NCBI RefSeq assembly: GCF_001898315.1
Contig: NZ_MKTQ01000014.1
Span: forward strand, 409,087-473,086
Source: Microbacterium sp. 70-16
GTDB lineage: Bacteria > Actinomycetota > Actinomycetes > Actinomycetales > Microbacteriaceae
Direction of reading: 5' to 3'
Length of the DNA stretch: 64,000 nt
Numbering within the stretch: the first letter of the stretch is position 1; each line of letters opens with the position of its first letter. The position numbers were made by a program, and so were the translations under genes. Below the pieces are notes generated by a model, which was not told where the DNA came from, ran no database searches, and saw nothing but the letters and a program-made list of their open reading frames with translations. Below, in pieces: positions 1 to 8,209 of the stretch.

Positions 1-308
1 CGAATGTGCCGGTCGCCGTCCGGCGCAGCGGCGTGCCCGTCCGCTTCGGTCGGCGCGCCCAGCGCGACGGCATCGTGGATGCCTGGCTGGCTGATCACTC
101 CGGCGGCATCGGTGTCGTCATCGGCGACCCGTCGTTCGCGCCCCGCGAGCGCGTGCGGTCGCTGTCGCCGCAGTTGGTGAAGGGTCTCGAGTTCGACCTC
201 GTCGTGCTCGTCGAGCCCGACAGCTTCGGCGCGGGCATCACCGGCGACGTCGACCGCTATGTCGCGATGACCCGCGCGACGGGCGAACTGGTGATCCTCG
301 CGGGCTGA
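1..308 (+). CDS. UvrD/Rep-family (HelD/HelR-like) helicase, C-terminal end only
   Basis: This is the last ~100 residues of a superfamily 1 helicase; the rest lies left of the window. The frame runs in from the edge and stops with TGA at 306-308. The segment KGLEFD around residue 60 matches SF1 motif V (the KG-EF core), and YVAMTRAT near the end matches motif VI (VA-TRA), where the arginine contacts ATP. The wording around motif V (LVKGLEFDLVVLVEP) resembles the actinobacterial HelD/HelR group of RNA-polymerase-recycling ATPases more than UvrD or PcrA. That subfamily call is an inference from a short fragment. A GTG at position 6 is an internal valine, not the start. Confidence 0.75.
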   Translation, partial: NVPVAVRRSGVPVRFGRRAQRDGIVDAWLADHSGGIGVVIGDPSFAPRERVRSLSPQLVKGLEFDLVVLVEPDSFGAGITGDVDRYVAMTRATGELVILAG

Positions 309-345
309 GCGGAGCTGAGCGGAGTTGAGCGGAGCTGAGCTGAGC
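306..345. repeat. short tandem repeat, ~10-bp unit TGAGCGGAGC
   Basis: Three near-identical copies of TGAGCGGAGC (the second ends in T), followed by two half-units TGAGC, begin inside the stop codon of the helicase gene and run toward rnpB. It is non-coding in the annotation and has no hairpin potential. It looks like slippage-generated filler. Confidence 0.7.
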
Positions 346-363
346 AGCGCGGCGCGGGCTGGG

Positions 364-759
364 CGAATGGGCCGGCCTGTACGCCGGGTTCTGTCCTGGA
401 GTCTGAGACATGCTCGCGCTCCGTGGACGGTCATCTCTCTCGGCGACACGTTGCCGTGCCGCTCCAGCGGCCTACCCGGGGACTCGGCGAGCCGCGTCAA
501 CATCCCCTGTCTGGCCTTGCTCCGGACGAGGTTTACCGTGCGAGCCGTGTCACCACGGCCCCGGTGGTCTCTTACGCCACCCTTTCACCCTTACCACTGG
601 ACCCCTCGACAAGCTCGGGGACCAGCGGCGGTCTGCTCTCTGTGGCACTGTCTCGCGGATTGCTCCGGGTGGGTGTTACCCACCGCCCTGCCCTGTGGAG
701 CCCGGACGTTCCTCGGTGCGGATTGCCCCGCCACGCGACCGTCCAGCCGACCCATTCGC
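364..759 (-). ncRNA. rnpB: RNase P RNA (M1 RNA homologue)
   Basis: RNase P RNA is the catalytic subunit that removes tRNA 5' leaders. On the minus strand the 5' end reads GAATGGGTCGGCTGGACGGT, as in other actinobacterial rnpB genes. The conserved GAACGTCCGGGCTCCAC-type core follows at about 700-720. The 3' end pairs back on the 5' end (TACAGGCCGGCCCATTC), closing helix P1/P2. Length is about 396 nt, typical for the family. A TAGAAT -10 box lies 6 nt upstream of the inferred 5' end. Ends were set from the P1 helix and promoter and may be off by a few bases. Several open frames crossing this interval are spurious. Confidence 0.95.
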
Positions 760-765
760 AACACG

Positions 766-771
766 ATTCTA
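766..771 (-). promoter_or_regulatory. rnpB -10 box
   Basis: TAGAAT on the minus strand (plus-strand ATTCTA), 6 nt before the inferred rnpB 5' end. It is a near-consensus sigma-A -10 hexamer. No convincing -35 box was identified. Confidence 0.7.
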
Positions 772-864
772 CGGGAGGGGTACCAAATCGCGCCGTGAGT
801 GGTAGTTTGACCTCAAGCGGTCCACTGGGGGACAGGGATCGTGAGGGCTGGGGGGCCCGAAATA

Positions 865-1548
865 ATGCACAAGAAGATGATTCTGTCTGTCTGTGCGGCT
901 GCAGGGCTGGTGTTTGGGGCACCAGCGGCTGCGGTCGCCGTGGATACGTCCACCTCGACCACCGACGCGCCCGACGACGCGGGCAGCTACACGCCGGACA
1001 AGCCGGACGAGCCGTCGCTTGCCGGCTCGTCTGTCGCCGCGTACTGCCTCGACAACGCGCCGTGGATCGACTTCTCGGTCGAGCTGACCGATCCGGACGA
1101 CATCGCGACGTCGCACGTCGCACGTCTGGTGTTCAGCAACGGCACGAACACCACGACCGTCACCCTGGGAACGCTTGTCGACGGAGCGCTGTCGGGTTCG
1201 GTGCTGTGGCCCGGTGCGGCGGTCGACGGTTCGACCGCGACGGCATGGCCTGGGTGGGAGTACTTCGGCGGCGCATGGCACGAGACCGGTGGCAACTTCG
1301 GCTGGACGAAGGGCGACGACGTCACCGCGACGATCGAGGTGAACCCGGTGCTGGTCTTGCCGGTGTCGTACCCGAACGCGACCTCGGCGTGCGAACCGGT
1401 CGTGGGTGAGGTCGCCGGAGGCTCGGTGCAGTCTGCCGGGCTCGCAGCGACCGGTGGCGACATCGTCACCGCTGCCGGTGTCGGCATCGCCGCCATCGCC
1501 CTCGTCGGTACCGGCGCGGCGCTCGTCGTGCGCCGCCGGAAGGCGTGA
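865..1548 (+). CDS. sortase-anchored (LAATG-type) surface protein
   Basis: A predicted 227-residue secreted protein. It begins with a lysine-containing n-region (MHKK) and a hydrophobic stretch ending near APAAAVA, a typical signal peptide. The C-terminus carries LAATG, a ~20-residue hydrophobic segment and RRRKA. This is the layout of a cell-wall sorting signal, and LAxTG is the variant recognised by class E sortases of high-GC Gram-positives. The body is Thr/Ser/Asp-rich and not assignable to a known domain. I chose ATG 865 because its product starts directly with the signal peptide; GTG 841 would add eight residues. Its stop codon overlaps the start of the next gene (GTGA), so the two are translationally coupled. 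Confidence 0.75.
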   Translation: MHKKMILSVCAAAGLVFGAPAAAVAVDTSTSTTDAPDDAGSYTPDKPDEPSLAGSSVAAYCLDNAPWIDFSVELTDPDDIATSHVARLVFSNGTNTTTVTLGTLVDGALSGSVLWPGAAVDGSTATAWPGWEYFGGAWHETGGNFGWTKGDDVTATIEVNPVLVLPVSYPNATSACEPVVGEVAGGSVQSAGLAATGGDIVTAAGVGIAAIALVGTGAALVVRRRKA

Positions 1549-3296
1549 CCGGACACCGAGCGACTGTCCGCATCAGCACCGGCCACCTCGTGGTGGCATC
1601 GGTGCTGCTCGGGGTGTCGCTCGTGGCTGCCATGGGGTGGATCGCGTTCCGCGTGTGGGACACAGCCACCTCGCTGCAGCGCGCCGCGGAGGCGGGCAAG
1701 ACGGCGGCATCCGCCCTCGCTGCCGGTGACCTCGACGGTGCGCGCGCGGGGCTGGTCGAGCTCTCGTCGGCAGGGGCCGCCGCCGGCAGCGCCGCGCAGG
1801 ACCCGACGTGGGCCGTCGCGGCGGCCATGCCGGTACTCGGAGACGACATCGCGGCGGTGGGCGTCCTCGCACGCGCCGTCGACACGCTGGCGCGGACGCT
1901 CGCAATCCCCGCCGCCGCGATGTTCACCGACAGCACGGATGCCACCGGTACCGCCGAACTGGCCCGCTGGGCACCGACTCTGGACTCGGCTGTCGCAGGC
2001 CTCGCCGATGTCCGCACCGAGCTCGCCGGCGTGGACACGACCGGGCTCGTCGGGCCGATCGCGAATGCCGTCGATGAGCTGACGGGCATCCTGGATCAGG
2101 CCGCACCTGCAATCGAGACCGCCCGCGCGGGCGCCGCCGTAGCTGGGGTGCTGAACGGGGGCGAGACCTCCGTGCTCGTGCTGATGCAGAACAGCGCCGA
2201 ACTTCGCACCGGCGGCGGCATCACAGGCTCGTTCGCCCTGTTGCGCATCGCAGATGGCGAAGTCAGCCTCGAGGCGCAGGCCGACTCCTCGACGTTCCCG
2301 GCGCTCCTGGAGCCCATCGTCCCGGTCACCGCGGCGCAGGACGCACTGTACGGGGACGTCGTCGGGCGATTCGTGCAGAACGCGTCGATGCCCACCGACT
2401 TCGCCGAGACGGCGCAGCTCGCATCGGCATGGTGGCAGAGCGCCGGGCATGCGGCGCCCGACCTGGTCGTCTCGGTCGACGTCCCCGCAATCGGCGCGCT
2501 GCTGAACGTCGTGGGAGCGGTGCGACTGCCCGACGGGTCAGAGCTGACGGATGCCAACATCGTGCAGCGCGTGCTCGTCGACCCCTACCTGTCGCTCGAC
2601 AGCGATCAGCAGACGCAGCTGATGCAGTCCGCGGTCGCGGCGACCGTCGACGGGATCGCGGGCGCGCAGATCGACCCGCTGCGCTGGCTCTCCGCTCTTG
2701 CGACACCCATCTCGGAAGGGCGGCTATCGGTGTGGAGCGCTGACGCCGACGTCGAGACGCTGTTGCAGCAGTCCGCCCTCGGTGGGCCCGCCGCCCGCGT
2801 CGCGGCGGCCGGCGACGATGCGTTCGGCGTGTTCTTCAACGACGGCACGGGCGGCAAGATGGACGTCTACCTGCACGTCGACATGGTGGTCACGAGCGCG
2901 GCCTGCCGCCCCGACGGCCTCGCCGACGTCGTCGTGCAGCTGACGATGTCGAGCAGCGCACCCGCGGACGCCGAGTTCGCGCTGCCCGGCGATGTCACGG
3001 GGCGCGGGCTGTTCGGCACCGGTGTCGGCGACATCGGAACGAGCGTGTCCGTCTCCGCGCCGCCCGGAAGCTACTTCGGCGGCGTCACGAAGGACGGAGC
3101 ACGCGCACTGTCTGTCGACGTCGACGATGCGGGCCGCCCGACGAGCCTGGTGCGCGTCAACCTCTCCCCCGCCGAGGTGAACGTCGTCGAGTTCCACTTC
3201 ACGATGGGCACGCCCGGTCAGGTGACGCCGACGATCGTGCACACACCGCTGCTGAACGCCGCCGCCGTCACCGTGGCTGAGGGCGGGTGCGGCTGA
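1545..3296 (+). CDS. DUF4012 family membrane-anchored protein
   Basis: 583 residues with one N-terminal membrane anchor (residues ~13-35) and a large extracytoplasmic part. The segment NSAELRTGGGITGSFALL near residue 215 is the signature of DUF4012 proteins, large extracellular proteins of actinobacteria that often sit near cell-envelope or polysaccharide genes. Their biochemical function is not established. The GTG start at 1545 overlaps the TGA of the LAATG protein gene, pointing to a two-gene operon. No second membrane segment or sorting signal is visible at the C-terminus. Function inferred only as cell-envelope related. Confidence 0.8.
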   Translation: MTGHRATVRISTGHLVVASVLLGVSLVAAMGWIAFRVWDTATSLQRAAEAGKTAASALAAGDLDGARAGLVELSSAGAAAGSAAQDPTWAVAAAMPVLGDDIAAVGVLARAVDTLARTLAIPAAAMFTDSTDATGTAELARWAPTLDSAVAGLADVRTELAGVDTTGLVGPIANAVDELTGILDQAAPAIETARAGAAVAGVLNGGETSVLVLMQNSAELRTGGGITGSFALLRIADGEVSLEAQADSSTFPALLEPIVPVTAAQDALYGDVVGRFVQNASMPTDFAETAQLASAWWQSAGHAAPDLVVSVDVPAIGALLNVVGAVRLPDGSELTDANIVQRVLVDPYLSLDSDQQTQLMQSAVAATVDGIAGAQIDPLRWLSALATPISEGRLSVWSADADVETLLQQSALGGPAARVAAAGDDAFGVFFNDGTGGKMDVYLHVDMVVTSAACRPDGLADVVVQLTMSSSAPADAEFALPGDVTGRGLFGTGVGDIGTSVSVSAPPGSYFGGVTKDGARALSVDVDDAGRPTSLVRVNLSPAEVNVVEFHFTMGTPGQVTPTIVHTPLLNAAAVTVAEGGCG

Positions 3297-3321
3297 GGGC
3301 GGCTGTGACCGGGCCGGGAGC

Positions 3322-5058
3322 TCAGGTCTTCGCGGCATCCGTGGTGATCCGGAGGTCCAGCGGCACATCGATCGGGAACTCGCCGAACAGCAGACGCGCC
3401 GCGCGTGCCGCGGTGCGCTGCACAGCGGCCGCCACGAGCGCCGCGTGTGCGGCGGGCGTGTGCACGATGATCTCGTCGTGCAAGAAGAAGCACAGGTGGG
3501 CACGACGGCCGAAGACGGGCCCGGATGCCGGGGCCGCGTCGGCCTCGGCGACCCGCGGCAGCAGCGTCAGTTCGCCACGCAGGTCGGCCAGCCACGCCAG
3601 TGCCCACTCGGCGGCCGTCCCCTGCACGACGAAGTTGCGCGTGAACCGGCCCCGGTCGCGCGCCGATCTGCGGGCCCGCGTGCGATCGGCCTCGGTGGCA
3701 TCCGGCGCTCCGGCACGATCCTGCGCATCCCGCCAGACATCCCCCGCGACGGGGCTCGACCGGCCCAGCCACGTGCTGACGATCCCACCCTCTTCCCCCG
3801 TGCGCGCGGCCTCGTCGACGAGGCCCATCGCGCGGGGATAGGCACGGCGCAGAGCCGGCACCAGCCGCCCGCTGTCGCCCGTCGTGGCCCCGTACATGGC
3901 GCCGAGCATCGCGATCTTCGCCTCTTGGCGGGTGCTGACGATGCCGCTGTCGACGATGCCGTCATACAGGTCTCGGCCGCGGGCGGCGCTCGCGAGTGCG
4001 CGGTCGGAGGCCATCGCGGCAAGCATGCGCGGCTCGAGCTGCGCGACGTCGGCCACGACGAGCATCCAGCCGGGGTCGGCGCGCACCGCCGGGCGCAGTT
4101 GACGCGGCAGCTGCAGGGCACCGCCGCCCGATGACGCCCACCGTCCGGTCACGACGCCGCCCGGCACGTAGACCGGTCGGAACCGGCCGTCGGCCGCCCA
4201 CTCGTCGAGCCAGGCCCAGCCGTTGGCGCTTACGAGACGCGTGAGCTTCTTGTACTGCAGCAGCGGCGCGATCACGGGGTGGTCATACTCGGCGAGCTCC
4301 CACCGGCTCGTCGACTGCGCGAGGATGCCGATGCGATGAAGACTCCGCAGCAGCTTCGGCTGCGAGTCGAGGCTCGCTGCCGGGTCGCCCAGGGCTGCGC
4401 GCACGATCGCGCCGAGCTCCTGCACACGCGGCGCGACAGCGCCGGGCGCGGGCCGGGCGCCAAGCGTCTCTTCCAGCAGCGACTCGTGCACGGCGCGACT
4501 CCAGGGCATCCCCGCGGCGTGCAGTTCGACCGCGAGCAGGGCGCCGGCCGATTCGGCCGCCAGCAGCAGGCGCAGTCGGTCGGGGTCGGATGCCTGTGCG
4601 ACGGCGGCGAGCTGGCGCCGCAGCTCGGCGAGCACCGACTCGATGTCGTCGGGGATCCCGCCGGGCGCGTCGGGGCCTGCCTCGAGATCGAACAGCGCGG
4701 GGCGACCGTCGGCGTCGGGCTCGGCCGGCGCGGCATCCCACGCGTGCGCCGCCCGCAGCGGCGCCGGGTCGGTGACCAGCGCACTGTCGCGCAGGATGGC
4801 GTGGCAGAGCCTCAGGTCGTGGCATCGCGCGATCGTGACGCCGGCCGCGACCAGGTCGGCGTACCAGCCCGGCGTGTCATTCCAGACCCAGCGCGCGTCG
4901 GGAGCATCCCCCGTCGCCGCGGACGCCCACGCGGGCAGGGCTGGCGTCGCGAACCGCTCGCGCGCGAGCTCTGACAACTCGGCATCCAGTTGCACGACCA
5001 CGACGTCCGCACCGTCACGCGCGACGACCTGCCAGCGCGTACGGGCGCGTGGGGTCAC
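3322..5058 (-). CDS. family A DNA polymerase-like protein (bifunctional 3'-5' exonuclease/polymerase type)
   Basis: 578 residues, much shorter than DNA polymerase I (~900), with no 5'-nuclease domain. The polymerase motifs are present: motif A as VADVAQLEPRML (keeping Asp, Glu and Arg of the DYSQIELR pattern), motif B with R, K and YG in RQEAKIAMLGAMYG, and motif C as HDEII. The N-terminal ~180 residues occupy the place of the 3'-5' exonuclease domain but show only weak traces of its motifs. Proteins like this are annotated in actinobacteria as bifunctional exonuclease/DNA polymerase; their cellular role is poorly known, possibly repair. The GTG start at 5058 overlaps the TGA of the upstream zinc-ribbon gene by 4 nt (GTGA), indicating coupled translation. 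Confidence 0.8.
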   Translation of the reverse strand: MTPRARTRWQVVARDGADVVVVQLDAELSELARERFATPALPAWASAATGDAPDARWVWNDTPGWYADLVAAGVTIARCHDLRLCHAILRDSALVTDPAPLRAAHAWDAAPAEPDADGRPALFDLEAGPDAPGGIPDDIESVLAELRRQLAAVAQASDPDRLRLLLAAESAGALLAVELHAAGMPWSRAVHESLLEETLGARPAPGAVAPRVQELGAIVRAALGDPAASLDSQPKLLRSLHRIGILAQSTSRWELAEYDHPVIAPLLQYKKLTRLVSANGWAWLDEWAADGRFRPVYVPGGVVTGRWASSGGGALQLPRQLRPAVRADPGWMLVVADVAQLEPRMLAAMASDRALASAARGRDLYDGIVDSGIVSTRQEAKIAMLGAMYGATTGDSGRLVPALRRAYPRAMGLVDEAARTGEEGGIVSTWLGRSSPVAGDVWRDAQDRAGAPDATEADRTRARRSARDRGRFTRNFVVQGTAAEWALAWLADLRGELTLLPRVAEADAAPASGPVFGRRAHLCFFLHDEIIVHTPAAHAALVAAAVQRTAARAARLLFGEFPIDVPLDLRITTDAAKT

Positions 5059-5786
5059 AGCCCCGATTCGTCGGTGCGCACGAGGATCGCGCCGCACTCG
5101 GGGCACATCACGACGTCGTCCTCGGCCGCCTGGCGCAGCGTCTGCAGGTCGGTGCCCGAGAGCACCATGTGGCAGGCCTCGCACGTGCGACGCCGCAGCA
5201 GGCCGGCACCGTTGCCGCGCGCGGCGAGTCGGTCGTACACGGCGAGCAGCTCGGCGGGCACCTTGGCGGCGACCGCCTCGCGGTCGCGGGTCGCCGATTC
5301 GAGGCGTGCGGTGGCGGCGGCGACGGCATCCTTGCCCGCAGCACTCAGCCGAGCCCCCTCGGCGTTGGTCTCGGCGACGAGCGCCTCCTGCTCGGCGACG
5401 GATGCGTCGGCCGCCTCGAGGCGCTCCATGAGCTCGAGCTCAGCGTCTTCGAGGTCGCTCTTGCGCTTGGCGAGCGATGCGAGCTCGTGCTCGAGTCCCT
5501 GCGCCTCTTTGACGTTCGCGGTCGCGGCGAGCCGCTCGGTGTCGCGCGCCACGCGCGCCTCAACGAGCGCGACATCCGACTCGAGTCGCTTCATCTCGGC
5601 GCGTGCATCATCGCGCACACCCAGACGCGTCGTCAGTTCGGCCGACTGGGCCTGCCGCTGTGCGAGCAGCTCGGTCACGCGGGCACCCTGCTCGGGGTTG
5701 CGGCGGGCGTGGTCGGCGGCGCGGATGGTGGCATCCAGGCTCGCGACCTCGACGAGGAGCAGCTGGTCGGCGGGAGGTGCTTTCAC
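5055..5786 (-). CDS. coiled-coil zinc-ribbon protein (C4-type zinc ribbon family)
   Basis: 243 residues. Residues ~10-175 form a long Glu/Ala/Arg-rich coiled coil. The C-terminus has two Cys pairs, CEACH and CPECG, about 28 residues apart, forming a C4 zinc ribbon. This is the architecture of the family annotated as C4-type zinc ribbon domain protein, widespread in actinobacteria and without an assigned function. The GTG start at 5786 is supported by a TAGGTT -10 box exactly 7 nt upstream, which would make the mRNA leaderless. It is coupled to the downstream polymerase gene by a 4-nt overlap, so a shared nucleic-acid role is plausible but inferred. Confidence 0.85.
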   Translation of the reverse strand: MKAPPADQLLLVEVASLDATIRAADHARRNPEQGARVTELLAQRQAQSAELTTRLGVRDDARAEMKRLESDVALVEARVARDTERLAATANVKEAQGLEHELASLAKRKSDLEDAELELMERLEAADASVAEQEALVAETNAEGARLSAAGKDAVAAATARLESATRDREAVAAKVPAELLAVYDRLAARGNGAGLLRRRTCEACHMVLSGTDLQTLRQAAEDDVVMCPECGAILVRTDESGL

Positions 5787-5793
5787 GCCCTCC

Positions 5794-5799
5794 AACCTA
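5794..5799 (-). promoter_or_regulatory. -10 box of zinc-ribbon/polymerase operon
   Basis: TAGGTT on the minus strand with 7 nt between it and the GTG at 5786, so transcription would begin at or next to the start codon (leaderless mRNA). Confidence 0.5.
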
Positions 5800-5829
5800 C
5801 CGTGGCCGGGCGACGCAGCGGATGCCTCG

Positions 5830-5835
5830 TAGACT
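5830..5835 (+). promoter_or_regulatory. -10 box of tRNA-Val
   Basis: TAGACT, 10 nt upstream of the mature tRNA-Val 5' end; same TANNNT form as other promoters in the window. Confidence 0.5.
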
Positions 5836-5845
5836 GACTGCACCA

Positions 5846-5918
5846 GGGCCTTTAGCTCAGCTGGTAGAGCGCCACGTTTACACCGTGGATGTCGTCGGTT
5901 CGATCCCGGCAGGGCCCA
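5846..5918 (+). tRNA. tRNA-Val (anticodon TAC)
   Basis: A 73-nt cloverleaf. The acceptor GGGCCTT pairs with AGGGCCC, the D-stem is GCTC/GAGC, the anticodon stem CCACG/CGTGG encloses loop TTTACAC (anticodon TAC), and the T-arm is GTCGG-TTCGATC-CCGGC. The discriminator is A and no CCA is encoded. The MFS transporter gene on the opposite strand ends inside this tRNA. Confidence 0.95.
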
Positions 5919-7557
5919 CTTCAGGCGGAACGTCGGATGCCCGACGCAGCCGCATGGCGCCGATGAACCCGAGCACGAGGAACACGGCCGCGACCAGCAG
6001 CGCCCAGCGCGTCGCGTCAGCGAAGCCCGCCGACAGCGCGTCGACCGCGGCGGCCGTCTGGTCGCCGAGCGAGCTGTGCGTGCCCTCGGCGCGCAGCTGG
6101 GTGATCGTGGTGCCGGCCGACTGCCGCGTGGCATCCGCCAGTGTCGTCGCCGAGTCGCCCGTGAGCCCGGCGGCGCTGAGCGCACTCGGCAGCGTCAGCG
6201 CGAGGGAGATCGACAGCGCCGCGCCGGCGAACGCCGTGCCGAGAGCCGAGCCGATCTGCCGCACCGTGCTCTGCGTGGCGGATGCCTGGCCCGAGACCTC
6301 GACGGGGATGTCGCGCAGCACCGTCCCGGTCAGTTGCGCCGACGCGAGGCCGAGCCCGAGTCCGTACACGGTGAGCGGGATCGCGACGAGCCAGCCGGGG
6401 GTCGCCGGTCCGATCAGGAGGGCGAGGACGACGACGCCGAGCACCTCGAGGCCCAGGCCGATGAGCACGGTGCCGGGCGAGCCGAACCGGGCGGCGAGGT
6501 GACGGGCGGCGGCGCCCGAGAGGAACGCGCCGACGGCCATCGCCGCGAGCACGAGGCCCGCGCCCATGACATCCATGCCGAGTGCGTTGATGAGATACAG
6601 CGGCAGCACGAAGATGATCGCGAACTCGCCCACCGCCACCATCGCCGCCGTGAGGTTTCCCCACGAGAACGTGCGGAACGAGAACAGGCCGAGGTCGAGC
6701 AGCGCCGCCCGCCGCGCCCTCTCGCGGTGCCGCTCCCAGACCACGAAGAGGACGAGAGCGACGACGGCGATCGCGAATGCGACCGGCACGGCCGAGATCG
6801 CAGCGTCGGCCGGCCACACCCACCCGAACATCGCGAGGTCGGTCTTCGGCTTCCACCAGCCGAGATCCGGCCCTTCGATGACGGCGAAGACGAGGGCGCC
6901 GAACCCGATGGCGCTCAGCAGTGCCCCGTCGACGTCGACGCCCGGACGCTTCTTCACACCGCGGGTCTCGGGCACGGTGATCAGCGCCGCGACGAACACG
7001 ATGACGCCCAGCGGCAGGTTCACGAGGAAGATCCAGTGCCACGACGTCCACTGCGTGAGGGCACCACCCGCAAGCGGACCGATCGCGGCCGCGCCCGAGA
7101 TGACGGCGCCCCACACGCCGAACGCCGCCGCGCGATACCGCCCGCGGAAGACGGCGTTCACGGTCGACAGCGTCGACGGCATGATGAACGCGGCGCCGAT
7201 CGCCTGCACGGCACGCGCGGCGATCAACATGTCGGCCGCCGATGACGCCGCTGCCAGCAGGCTCCCCACGACGAAGATGGCGAGACCCGCGAGGAACAGG
7301 CGCTTGCGACCCCACCGGTCGGCGAGGTTGCCCGTCGACAGCAGCAGGGCCGCGAGCAGCACGGCGTAGAGGCTGTTGACCCACTGCGCGTCGGTGAGGT
7401 CGAGACCCAGGTCGCCGATGATGGCGGGCAGCGCCACACCGACGATCGTGCCGTCGAGCACGATGAGCCCGAGTCCGATCGACAGGACGGCGAGGGCCCA
7501 CCATTCGCGGCGGGTCGGCGCGGGGGCCTCGGAGGCGGCGCCGGGAGTTGTCGTCAC
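5878..7557 (-). CDS. MFS exporter, DHA2 (14-helix, EmrB/QacA-like) family
   Basis: 559 residues with about 14 hydrophobic segments. Near the N-terminus LDGTIVGVALPAI is the DHA2 family motif after helix 1, and GNLADRWGRKR is the MFS motif A loop between helices 2 and 3. These proteins are proton-driven drug or metabolite exporters. The gene lies 31 nt after a LuxR-type response regulator and is probably the last gene of the MMPL-kinase-regulator operon, suggesting an efflux function controlled by that system. Oddity: the frame runs 41 nt into the oppositely oriented tRNA-Val gene. The final residues GPAGIEPTTSTV are simply antisense tRNA, and the stop codon falls in the anticodon loop region. 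Confidence 0.9.
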   Translation of the reverse strand: MTTTPGAASEAPAPTRREWWALAVLSIGLGLIVLDGTIVGVALPAIIGDLGLDLTDAQWVNSLYAVLLAALLLSTGNLADRWGRKRLFLAGLAIFVVGSLLAAASSAADMLIAARAVQAIGAAFIMPSTLSTVNAVFRGRYRAAAFGVWGAVISGAAAIGPLAGGALTQWTSWHWIFLVNLPLGVIVFVAALITVPETRGVKKRPGVDVDGALLSAIGFGALVFAVIEGPDLGWWKPKTDLAMFGWVWPADAAISAVPVAFAIAVVALVLFVVWERHRERARRAALLDLGLFSFRTFSWGNLTAAMVAVGEFAIIFVLPLYLINALGMDVMGAGLVLAAMAVGAFLSGAAARHLAARFGSPGTVLIGLGLEVLGVVVLALLIGPATPGWLVAIPLTVYGLGLGLASAQLTGTVLRDIPVEVSGQASATQSTVRQIGSALGTAFAGAALSISLALTLPSALSAAGLTGDSATTLADATRQSAGTTITQLRAEGTHSSLGDQTAAAVDALSAGFADATRWALLVAAVFLVLGFIGAMRLRRASDVPPEVGPAGIEPTTSTV

Positions 7558-7588
7558 GAGCGGCTTTCCTTTCGCGGGTGGTGCACGG

Positions 7589-8209
7589 TCAGATCAGTCC
7601 GGTCTCCTGCGCGACGCGGATCGCGCGCGAGCGCCCGTCGACGCACAGTTTGCCGAAGATGTGCACGAGGTGGCTCTTGACCGTCGCTTCGGTGACGAAG
7701 AGGGTGCGGGCGATCTCTCGGTTCGTCGCTCCCGTCGCGAGCAGGCGCAGCACGTCGCGCTCGCGGTCGGTGAGCTTGGGCAGCGGGCTGCGCATGCCCT
7801 TCAGCACGCGTGCCGCGAGGTCGGGTGCGAGGACCGTCTCGCCGGCGGCCGCCCGCGTGATCCCCTCGATGATCGCGTCGGGTATCACTTCCTTGAGCAG
7901 GTAGCCCGCTGCGCCCGCCTCGATCGCACCGAGGATCTCGGCATCGCGGTCGTAGGTCGTGAGGATGAGCACGGCAGGGGCAGGGTCGAGCGCGCGCAGC
8001 GCCGCCGTCGTCTGGATGCCATCAAGACCGTCGCCCAGACGCAGGTCGCACAGCACGACATCCGGGTGAAAGTGGGACGCGAGCGTCAGCGCTTCCTCGC
8101 CCGTGGCGGCTTCGCCGACGACGCGCACGGTGTCGGTCGCGTCGAGCACGGCCCGCAGGCCGCTGCGCACGACGGGGTGATCGTCGACGAGGAGCACTGT
8201 GGTGGTCAT
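7589..8209 (-). CDS. two-component response regulator, NarL/LuxR family
   Basis: 206 residues. The receiver domain (residues ~4-120) has the acidic pair DD at 9-10, the phospho-acceptor D55 in VVLCD, a conserved T in ILTTY and K in YLLKE. A LuxR-type HTH follows at ~140-200 (LTDRERDVLRLLATGATNRE, then TVKSHL). The ATG overlaps the end of the histidine kinase gene by 4 nt, so the two form a cognate pair. Likely targets are the efflux genes on either side, MMPL upstream and MFS downstream. This is inferred from gene order. Confidence 0.93.
   Translation of the reverse strand: MTTTVLLVDDHPVVRSGLRAVLDATDTVRVVGEAATGEEALTLASHFHPDVVLCDLRLGDGLDGIQTTAALRALDPAPAVLILTTYDRDAEILGAIEAGAAGYLLKEVIPDAIIEGITRAAAGETVLAPDLAARVLKGMRSPLPKLTDRERDVLRLLATGATNREIARTLFVTEATVKSHLVHIFGKLCVDGRSRAIRVAQETGLI

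Noticed and set aside
325..1409. Several open frames on both strands over 325-1409
   Set aside because: They cross rnpB and the signal peptide region of the LAATG protein, and their translations are Arg/Pro-rich frame shadows without domains.
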